DNA from: Belliella kenyensis
GTDB lineage: Bacteria > Bacteroidota > Bacteroidia > Cytophagales > Cyclobacteriaceae
DNA: 64,000 bases
NCBI RefSeq assembly: GCF_022549675.1
Contig: NZ_JAKZGR010000002.1
Location: 1-64,000 of the forward strand
Direction of reading: 5' to 3'
In this document: in pieces, positions 7,670-15,500 of the stretch
How the letters are laid out: each line of letters opens with the position of its first letter
Position numbering within the stretch: the stretch's first letter is position 1
The notes under the pieces: model-generated
What the model saw: only the letters and a program-made list of their open reading frames with translations
Database searches by the model: none
Told to the model about the DNA's origin: nothing
Position numbers and translations under genes: made by a program

Positions 7670-8188
7670 ATGAAAATATATAGTATTCTAAGCATTCAAT
7701 TGATCTTTACGTTATTTTTCTTAAACATGGATAGCAGTGATGACTTTAAAGACCTGCTGAATCAAAGTGTGAAAGACAATAAATATATTCTTCAGGTGAA
7801 GCCTCAAGAAGCAGTCGTTATAAATCTTTGGGCGACATGGTGCGGACCTTGTATTAGAGAAGTGAAAGATTTGAATGAGCTTGTAGAAGCTTATGAAGGT
7901 AGAAATGTGAGGTTTTTAGCCTTTTCAAAGGAGTCAGTTGATGATTACAAGACTTTTAGGAAAGGCAGACCTAATTTTAAATTTAAATATGAGCTGAGTT
8001 TTGGTGATGTGAATACAGTAAAACTGTTGCAACAGTTGGACAAAAATGATGGAGTTAGAGTCATTCCTATGCATATTTTGATAGATAAAGAAGGTCAGGT
8101 CATAGAGGTTTTGAGAGGTGCGTCTTGGACAAATCTCCAAAAGATCAAAAGCTTTCTGGAAACCCAAAGTGGGCAAATTAAAAAGTAA
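7670..8188 (+). CDS. TlpA-like thioredoxin-fold protein (copy 2)
   Basis: A 172-residue paralogue of the protein at 4823-5335. It has an N-terminal hydrophobic segment, the WCGPC redox site (Cys58, Cys61), and the cis-proline region RVIPMHILIDKEG. It is expected to be exported and to act in thiol exchange. Position directly after the DUF4221 lipoprotein suggests these two are co-expressed. Compared with copy 1 the sequence between the active site and cis-proline is well conserved while the N-terminus is not. Confidence 0.85.
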   Translation: MKIYSILSIQLIFTLFFLNMDSSDDFKDLLNQSVKDNKYILQVKPQEAVVINLWATWCGPCIREVKDLNELVEAYEGRNVRFLAFSKESVDDYKTFRKGRPNFKFKYELSFGDVNTVKLLQQLDKNDGVRVIPMHILIDKEGQVIEVLRGASWTNLQKIKSFLETQSGQIKK

Positions 8189-8256
8189 GGCTTATTGAAT
8201 AGGAGTGTTCGGGAAGTTTAACTCCAAATCTCTCACATTTTTAAAACTTTACGGAA

Positions 8257-8264
8257 TATTTTTG
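8257..8264 (+). promoter_or_regulatory. Candidate -7 element for the rpmB cluster
   Basis: TATTTTTG matches TAnnTTTG and lies about 85 bases before rpmB. No good -33 element was seen, so the call is tentative. Confidence 0.3.
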
Positions 8265-8348
8265 CGTGTGGCTTTTGGTTATTCGTGAAAAACTCCGATA
8301 TTTGCAGACTCAATTAGAAAAACGCATTAAATATTACGATCATATATC

Positions 8349-8591
8349 ATGGCAAAAGTTTGTGACATCACTGGTAAAAGACCTCAAGTAGGTAATAATG
8401 TATCGCATGCGAACAACAAGACCAAGCGTAGATTCTACCCTAACTTGCACAAAAAGTCTTTTTATGTGCCTGAGGAAGATGCTTGGATCACCTTGAAAGT
8501 TTGTTCGAAAGCTTTGAGAACCATCAATAAGAATGGTATCAGCGCAGTTTTGAAAAAAGCTCAAAACGAAGGTTACATTATCATTAAATAA
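8349..8591 (+). CDS. rpmB: Large ribosomal subunit protein bL28
   Basis: An 80-residue ribosomal protein with the family start [29 protein letters not shown] (shown here in part by its hallmark CDITGKRP and [11 protein letters not shown]). It is the first gene of a compact rpmB-rpmG-DUF4295-ftsY cluster typical of Bacteroidota. It has only one cysteine, so it lacks a zinc ribbon. Confidence 0.97.
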   Translation: MAKVCDITGKRPQVGNNVSHANNKTKRRFYPNLHKKSFYVPEEDAWITLKVCSKALRTINKNGISAVLKKAQNEGYIIIK

Positions 8592-8621
8592 TTATTGACT
8601 CTCTATAAATAGTTCAAGAAG

Positions 8622-8804
8622 ATGGCTAAGAAAGGTAACAGAGTACAAGTGATTTTGGAATGCACGGAGCATAAAACTTCGGGTATGCCAGGTACTTCAA
8701 GATATATCACTACCAAAAACCGTAAGAATACTACAGAGAGATTGGAATTGAAGAAGTTCAACCCTATCTTGAAGAAAGTAACGGTTCATAAAGAAATTAA
8801 ATAA
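8622..8804 (+). CDS. rpmG: Large ribosomal subunit protein bL33
   Basis: A 60-residue ribosomal protein with the L33 pattern ([29 protein letters not shown]). A single cysteine means it is the zinc-free type. It lies 30 bases after rpmB and 44 before the DUF4295 gene. Confidence 0.97.
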   Translation: MAKKGNRVQVILECTEHKTSGMPGTSRYITTKNRKNTTERLELKKFNPILKKVTVHKEIK

Positions 8805-8848
8805 TCAAAGGACTGATTGTCGCAAGGCAATATTAAACCCTCAAAGAT

Positions 8849-9001
8849 ATGGCTAAGAAAGTAGTAGCAACGCTAAAAAAAGAAGGTGGTGTAACTTACG
8901 CTAAGGTTATCAAGGCTGTAAAGTCTGAGAAAACTGGTGCTTACACCTTCAGAGAAGAGATGGTCCCTACCACTGCGGTACAGGATACATTGAAGAAATA
9001 A
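8849..9001 (+). CDS. DUF4295 family small basic protein
   Basis: A 50-residue lysine-rich protein beginning MAKKVVATLKKEGGVTYAK and ending in VQDTLKK. It matches the short Bacteroidota family DUF4295, found almost always between rpmG and ftsY, as here. Its size, charge and position suggest a ribosome-associated role, but none is established. An obvious ATG and a strong terminator after the stop support it as a real gene. Confidence 0.88.
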   Translation: MAKKVVATLKKEGGVTYAKVIKAVKSEKTGAYTFREEMVPTTAVQDTLKK

Positions 9002-9029
9002 TTGCCATTTGCATCGTAATGCAAATATA

Positions 9030-9064
9030 AAGTCCCTCTGAGTACGACTCAAGAGGGACTTTTT
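9030..9064 (+). terminator. Terminator between the DUF4295 gene and ftsY
   Basis: AGTCCCTCT (9031-9039) pairs with AGAGGGACT (9052-9060), with an inner GAGT/ACTC helix and a following T5 tract. It should end or thin out the ribosomal protein transcript before ftsY. Confidence 0.85.
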
Positions 9065-9094
9065 CATTATATTCGGGCTCAAATTGTAAATACT

Positions 9095-10051
9095 ATGGGA
9101 ATTTTCGGGTTCTTTTCAAAAGAAAAAAAAGAAAGCCTTGATCAAGGCCTACAAAAATCCAGTGAAAACATTTTTTCAAAACTAAGCAAAGCAGTCGTAG
9201 GGAAGTCTAAAGTTGATGAAGAAATTCTTGATGAACTTGAGGAGATTTTGATTACCTCTGATGTCGGTGTAGATACTACGATTAAGATTATTCGTAGAAT
9301 AGAAGACCGAGTAGCTAAAGATAAGTATATCGGTGCAGATGAATTGGATACAATTTTGAGAGATGAAGTCATGGCTTTGCTCGAAGAAAACAAAAGTGCC
9401 GATCTGGGTGATTTTGACCTTCCCAAAGATAAAAAACCTTACGTTATCATGGTGGTAGGTGTAAATGGAGTAGGTAAAACCACTACCATCGGCAAGCTAG
9501 CGTATCAATTCAAACAAGCAGGAAAATCAGTGGTACTAGGTGCAGCGGATACTTTCAGAGCGGCTGCAGTTGATCAATTGATCTTATGGGGTGAGCGTGT
9601 GGATGTTCCAGTAATTAGCCACGGTATGAATACAGACCCAGCCTCAGTTGCTTTTGATACAGTAAAAAAAGCTGTAGAAATGAATGCTGATGTAGTGATC
9701 GTAGATACGGCAGGTCGACTACATACCAAAGTTAACCTTATGAACGAATTGACCAAAATCAAAAGAGTGATGCAGAAATTTATTGATGATGCTCCTCATG
9801 AAATTCTTTTGGTGCTAGATGGATCTACTGGTCAGAATGCTTTTATCCAAGCTAAGGAGTTTACCAAAGCTACTGATATATCAGCATTGGCCATTACTAA
9901 ACTTGATGGCACAGCCAAGGGTGGTGTGGTCATCGGTATATCTGATCAATTTAAGATTCCTGTAAAGTATATTGGTGTTGGTGAAAAAATGATTGATCTG
10001 CAAGTCTTCAATAGAAAGGAATTTGTCAATTCTTTATTTAAAAAGAAATAA
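9095..10051 (+). CDS. ftsY: Signal recognition particle receptor FtsY
   Basis: A 318-residue SRP GTPase that docks ribosome-SRP complexes at the membrane. The N-terminal helical N domain (residues 1-110) is followed by the G domain: GVNGVGKTTT (about 122-131), DTFRAAAVDQL, VIVDTAGRLH, and TKLDGTAKGG. The acidic A domain found in proteobacteria is nearly absent, as is usual in this phylum. It closes the rpmB cluster and converges with the protease gene. Confidence 0.96.
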   Translation: MGIFGFFSKEKKESLDQGLQKSSENIFSKLSKAVVGKSKVDEEILDELEEILITSDVGVDTTIKIIRRIEDRVAKDKYIGADELDTILRDEVMALLEENKSADLGDFDLPKDKKPYVIMVVGVNGVGKTTTIGKLAYQFKQAGKSVVLGAADTFRAAAVDQLILWGERVDVPVISHGMNTDPASVAFDTVKKAVEMNADVVIVDTAGRLHTKVNLMNELTKIKRVMQKFIDDAPHEILLVLDGSTGQNAFIQAKEFTKATDISALAITKLDGTAKGGVVIGISDQFKIPVKYIGVGEKMIDLQVFNRKEFVNSLFKKK

Positions 10052-10138
10052 TTTCAACATTTGTATTCGATAGATCCATTATAGATAGAATTCTTTAGGT
10101 TCTAACTCTTTGGAATTCGAAAAAAATTAGTTGTAAAT

Positions 10139-10186
10139 AATGATTGTCTGCACGGTGATTTGTTTATTTTTATGCAGATAATCATT
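10139..10186. terminator. Convergent hairpin between ftsY and the Ste24-like gene
   Basis: AATGATTGTCTGCA (10139-10152) pairs over 14 bases with TGCAGATAATCATT (10173-10186), with one G-T wobble and a 20-base loop, and is followed by a T-rich stretch on the plus strand. It sits between two convergent genes where a shared terminator is expected. Confidence 0.65.
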
Positions 10187-10193
10187 TCTTTTC

Positions 10194-11429
10194 TTAATTT
10201 TTTTCTAATCTTTCTAATCTTTGCATCAATGGAGGATGTGAATAATTCACAAAGACATACCATGGATGGGGATTGATTTTACTTAGACTATTTACTGATA
10301 ATGTTTTCAAAGCTTCGGCAAGTGGTCTGCCATCATATGTTTCTTTGGCATAAGCGTCAGCCTCAAATTCATTTTTACGACTTATCATATTCATGAAAAT
10401 TCCGATGATCATGGAAATAGGAGAGAAAAGCATGGTGAATCCTATGATGTTTAGATGTATAGAAATACCCTCACCTCCAAGGGCATTGCTAATGATGGAG
10501 CTGTTAATAAACTGAGCCAAAATGAAAAGAAGTAGACCAATCTGAAGTATACTTGAAATCATACTTTTAATAATATGTTTTTTCTTATAATGACCGATTT
10601 CATGAGCAAGTACTGCTACAAGTTCATCGGGAGTATGTTGATCAATAAGTGTGTCATAAAGTACTACTTTTTTTCGTTTACCTATGCCTGAAAAAAATGC
10701 ATTTGCTTTTGAACTTCGTTTGCTGCCATCTATGACAAATAGGTTGTCTAGTGGGAAATCTACTTTTCTTGCGTATGCCATGATCTTTTCTCGCAATTCA
10801 CTTTGAGGCAAAGGAGTCAATTTATTAAATAATGGAAGTATAAGCGAGGTGTAGAAAAGATTAATCAGTATCATAAATATGCCTGCGATCAACCAGAATT
10901 GCCACCAAAAATTCATCCCCATTTGATGTATTAACCATAATAATACTGCTAAAAGACCTCCACCTACCATGATAGAGAGTAAATAGCCTTTTATTTTATC
11001 TATAAAAAATGTGCTAGCTGAAGTTTTGTTGAAGCCAAACTTCTCTTCAATATGGAAAATCTGATAATAATCGAATGGAATGGATAAGATGTCAGATCCT
11101 ATAAAAATGATTCCGAAGAAAATGATTGATTGAAGTATAGGTTGATTAATTATGCCTGAAAGCCAATTATCTAATGCACCAAAAATACCGAAGTAAATCA
11201 GCACTATTGTGATGCTTGTACTAACTAGACTTGTGAGAAGTCCAAATTTGAAATAGGATTTCTGGTAATAGTCACTTTCTTCTAATTTTTTTTTATCAAT
11301 GTATTGTTCTAAAGTATCAGGGATTTTGGTTGTTTTTCTGTAAGTATTTAGGAAGCTTAATGTTTTATCAAATAAAAATCCGAAAATGACAATCCCTATC
11401 AAGAGATATTTCACTTGTATAGCATCCAT
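10194..11429 (-). CDS. M48 family metallopeptidase, Ste24/CAAX-protease-like
   Basis: A 411-residue membrane zinc protease. Several hydrophobic segments (about 5-20, 65-85, 100-120, 150-170, 175-195, 295-315, 330-350) surround the catalytic motif HEIGH at residues 276-280; the third zinc ligand is likely the Glu in KNEFEADAYA. An N-terminal peptidase_M48_N-type region is present. Bacterial members degrade or mature membrane proteins; the substrate is not known. The gene ends a possible two-gene unit after the PorP-like gene (21-base gap). Confidence 0.9.
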   Translation of the reverse strand: MDAIQVKYLLIGIVIFGFLFDKTLSFLNTYRKTTKIPDTLEQYIDKKKLEESDYYQKSYFKFGLLTSLVSTSITIVLIYFGIFGALDNWLSGIINQPILQSIIFFGIIFIGSDILSIPFDYYQIFHIEEKFGFNKTSASTFFIDKIKGYLLSIMVGGGLLAVLLWLIHQMGMNFWWQFWLIAGIFMILINLFYTSLILPLFNKLTPLPQSELREKIMAYARKVDFPLDNLFVIDGSKRSSKANAFFSGIGKRKKVVLYDTLIDQHTPDELVAVLAHEIGHYKKKHIIKSMISSILQIGLLLFILAQFINSSIISNALGGEGISIHLNIIGFTMLFSPISMIIGIFMNMISRKNEFEADAYAKETYDGRPLAEALKTLSVNSLSKINPHPWYVFVNYSHPPLMQRLERLEKN

Positions 11430-11450
11430 TATGTTTAATGAGTATAATAA

Positions 11451-12500
11451 TTAGAATTTAGGACAAGGTAAGATGGTGTCTCTGCTTCTTGGCTTACCTT
11501 GATTTCTGCTTGGTAATGTGTATGAAACACTCACCTCATGAGCACCACCTGACTGTATGCCCAAGTTTGAAACCGTGTAGTCAAAGCTATATCCCATGTT
11601 AATACCAGAAAGCAAGTTGACTCCTACCATAAGTACAACCGCATCACGGTTGCTTTGTTGTTCGACTGGCTTGTAAGGTAAACCTCTGTACCAAAGTCCA
11701 AAGATAATAGGTTCCATGTATATATAAGCTCCTGCATCCAATTGTTCAAACGGCCCCTGTCTTTTGTAATTGATAGTAGGGACAAAATATCTTTGCTTAT
11801 ACATATGGGTAAAATCGTTCCTATACCCTCCTGAACCTAGAGAGATTTTATAGCCTGTATGAAAAGAAATTTTCATAGGTAAATTACTAATTCCATTATC
11901 AATAAAGGATTGATTTGGCTGATTTACATGATGAACAGAGGCCCCCAGCCAGAATTTTTCTGTAAAGAATAGCCCTCCAAGGGATAGGGATAGTAAATTT
12001 ACGGGCTCACCAAAGCCCGGTATATCATCGCCTGGCAAGGTTGGACCAAAAGGGTCTGAAGGGTTGATTTGATTGGCAAATATTAAGTTGTCATAAAATC
12101 CAATATCTCTTCTGATATAGCTAGCTTGAAATCCAGGTCTAAAGTATGCCCCTTGCCCAACTCTTAGCTCATAAGAATATAGCCCAGAAAGGGTGGTTGA
12201 TCTCAACTGTGCAGCTCCTTCTACATCATTCATGACCAAAAAGCCTATTCCACTATTGTAATCATCAAGATAAGTATCAATGTATGCTGAGAATGTGGTG
12301 AATTGTGCATTCATGCCAGGCCACTGATTTCTATAGTTGGCACCGATACGTGTTGTCTGCTCTGCTCCAGTAAATGCCGGGTTTAAGTATAAGGGAGCTG
12401 CATAATATTGACTATATTGCGGGTCTTGAGCATGTAGCTTGCCCGAGACACAAAGTCCCAAAATTGTGAAAAAAAGAAAGCTTAGATAAGACCGTTTCAA
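11451..12500 (-). CDS. PorP/SprF family type IX secretion outer membrane protein
   Basis: A 349-residue protein with a signal peptide (to about residue 24, GKLHAQ) and the family's first motif DPQYSQYYAAPLYLNPAFTGA, followed by TRIGANYRNQWPG. PorP/SprF proteins are outer membrane barrels that help export or anchor partner proteins carrying type B sorting domains; here the partner is the divergently encoded 1847-residue protein. The only start giving a full signal peptide is a TTG at 12500, since an upstream ATG frame is stopped. A later protease gene follows in the same direction. Confidence 0.9.
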   Translation of the reverse strand: MKRSYLSFLFFTILGLCVSGKLHAQDPQYSQYYAAPLYLNPAFTGAEQTTRIGANYRNQWPGMNAQFTTFSAYIDTYLDDYNSGIGFLVMNDVEGAAQLRSTTLSGLYSYELRVGQGAYFRPGFQASYIRRDIGFYDNLIFANQINPSDPFGPTLPGDDIPGFGEPVNLLSLSLGGLFFTEKFWLGASVHHVNQPNQSFIDNGISNLPMKISFHTGYKISLGSGGYRNDFTHMYKQRYFVPTINYKRQGPFEQLDAGAYIYMEPIIFGLWYRGLPYKPVEQQSNRDAVVLMVGVNLLSGINMGYSFDYTVSNLGIQSGGAHEVSVSYTLPSRNQGKPRSRDTILPCPKF

Positions 12501-12582
12501 TTGTTTATTCGTTAATTAAGGGATTCATCACCACCTCTGAACGCATGACCTCATTCGTTGTTGTAGATAGCAGCTGTAAATT

Positions 12583-15500
12583 ATGAAAAGCCTTTTAAAT
12601 AATATTAAGTTTTTAAAGTTTTTTAGGGAAATAGGTCTGATTTTCTGTTTACTTCTTCCTTTTGCGTCTTTTTCTCAAGGCGTCAATAATAATGAATGGA
12701 TATTTGGGTATTGTGGTGCTTCTGAATCGAACAATTACCTCTCCTTTGGAAGAGGAGGTGAGCCTATCGTCAGGACGCTTTCAGGAGCTATACTTGTTGG
12801 GGAAAATAATAACGCTGTTGCAGTGGATCCACTTTCTGGCAATATTATTTTTTATTCCAATGGTGAATTAATATATAACTATGATAATGCACCCATTCAA
12901 GGTGCACCAAATGGGATAAATGGTAACAGTAATAGCCGTCAGCAAGTAGCTATTGGTCTGCTCGATTATGAGCCTGATGGAGATAGATTGTTTTATACGT
13001 TTTATATTTCGTCAGCAGGTCAACTTCAATACGCTGTCATCGATATGAATGCGTCTGGTCAAGCAATCGCAAATCAACCACCTTTGGGAGAAGTGACTGT
13101 CTTCGATCAAGTAATTGGCCCAGCTTCTGGCGCTATTGCTGTAGTGAAATCTGCCCAATCCCCTTCTTATCTGATTAGTTTTTCTGGAGGTAGTTTGATT
13201 TCAAGAAGAATTGAGGATACTCAAGGGGATTTTACAAATACTGATGATATCAATATCTCTTTCACACCTAAGGCCATTATTTTCAATGAAGAGACTGGTC
13301 AGATGATCCTTATTCCAGAGGAAAATGAGGAAAATTTGATTGTTATTGATTTTGATACAAGTGGTGGGACATTTGGAGCAGTTAGTGCTATTTCTCAGTC
13401 GGCTGGAGTTGATCCAATCGAAGGGGTTTCATATAGCCCAGATGGAGCATTTATTTATTTTTCTAGAGGAGATCAATTATTTAGAATTCCTACTAGTGAT
13501 TTGGATGCTGCGCCTACATTGATTCCAATAGAAAATGATGTTTTTAGGATTTATGATGTTAAGCTAGGCCCAGATGGCAGGCTTTATTATATTTACGAAG
13601 AGGTAGAGGGTGGGCCTCAGTTACTTGGGAGGGTAGATAATCCCAATGAAGAGGAATTGGAAGAGTTGGAAATAAATGAAGATCCTTTTAATGGAGTTGA
13701 TTTTTGTGGAAGGGTATTCCCTCAGTTTGCCCCAAATGCTGATATAGATGCGCAAGTGAATTTTACTTGGCAGCCAGAGGAACCTTGCAGCAACAATCCT
13801 GTACAGCTTACAAGTAACATAACTCCTCAAAATTATAGGCCTATAAGTTTTGAATGGTCTTTTGATCCAGAATTAACTGATGAAGACGGTGAGCCTATTG
13901 ATGTGGATTTCAATCAAGAGCATTTATTGCTGCCCGCAGAAGCTACTTCTGGAGAAAGTGTAACAGCAACCCTAGTAGTCACTTTTGCAGATGGGACGAC
14001 TCGTGAGGTTACAAATACGATTACCCTTTCACCAAATGATCTTCAAGCTAACTTTACACCTCAAGATACGACCCTCTGTGAGCCATGCCTTGACTTGATG
14101 CCTTTGTTAGAGGCACAGCAAGGCGGTGGGCAAGATGGCGGTCAAGGACCAGGGGTTGGTGGACCAGGAGGTGGAGGTGGAGGCGAATTTGAGTATTTTT
14201 GGTCAAATAAGCGAGATGAAGGCTGGGGACCAGAAGCTGCGAATGAAGTGTGTGATCCTGGATTGTACTGGGTATTGGTTAGAGAGCAAGGCTCGACATG
14301 CTATGCTTATGCAACTATCCGCATTAGGATATGGGGCGAGGAAGATCAGAGCAATAATATTTGGTACTTTGGAGATGGGGCAGGTATGGATTTCAATCCA
14401 GATCCAGATGATCCAGATGGCCCTATGCCAAGGCCAGTTACTCACCCTCAAAATATTCCAGCAGGCACAACTACTATTTCGGATGAAACTGGGCAAGTAT
14501 TATTTTACACTGATGGATCTACGGTGTGGGATCTCAATGGCAATGTCATGCAAAATGGCCAAGATATTGGAGGAAGTAATCAAGCGTCAGAGGGAGTTAT
14601 TGCGATACCAATACCTCAAGAAGAGACAATGTTTTACTTATTTACTACTTCCACAGCTGCTGATGGTGGTAGCCAAGTGAAATATTCTCTTGTGGATATC
14701 AAGGCTGAGAACCCAACAGGTGTGGGAAATGTCGTTACTAAAGATAATTTTCTCTTTAGCCCTGCTACACAGCATTCAGCAGCTTTAACTGCTGGTGACA
14801 ATACTTGGGTTTTATTTCATGAGTTAGGGAATAATACCTTCCGGGCATATCAAGTAGGGGCCTTGGGCATAGGTTCTCCTGTTTTTTCATCTGTAGGCTC
14901 TACTCATGGTTTCAACACTGGTGTGGGAAGTATGAAATTTAGCCCAGATGGGACTAAGATAGCAGTGACGATTCAGGATGGAGCATGTAGTAGGTTAGAG
15001 CTTTTTGATTTTGATCAAAGTAGCGGACAGCTTACAGAGTATGCCTTACTGGACTTGGGTTGTAATAATGATGCCATCTATGGCGTAGAATTTTCTAATG
15101 ACAGTGATAGAGTTTATGTCTCTTATACCGGCAATGGTGGAAGAGTTGAAGAATTTATAATTCAATCGCCATCTTCGGAAGATGAAGGCGATGATTGTGG
15201 ATCATGTCTCGAAAATGCCAATAGTAGTGCTGAAAGAGCTGCTTGTATTATAGATTCAAGAAACGATTTGGGAATCAATGGGCCTATAGGAGCCATACAG
15301 ATGGGCCCCTTAGGTGATATTTATGTGGCGAGACCAGGCCAATCCTATCTAGGGACTATAAGGCCAGGGTCAAACTGTGCGTCGAGTATTGGTACGACTG
15401 AGGGATTTTTACTGGCTCCTGGAACTTCTTCTAATCTGGGCTTGCCTTCATTTGTTCAGCAGTCAGGGAGTAGTATTCCCGAACCCGCTATCAGTGGTCC

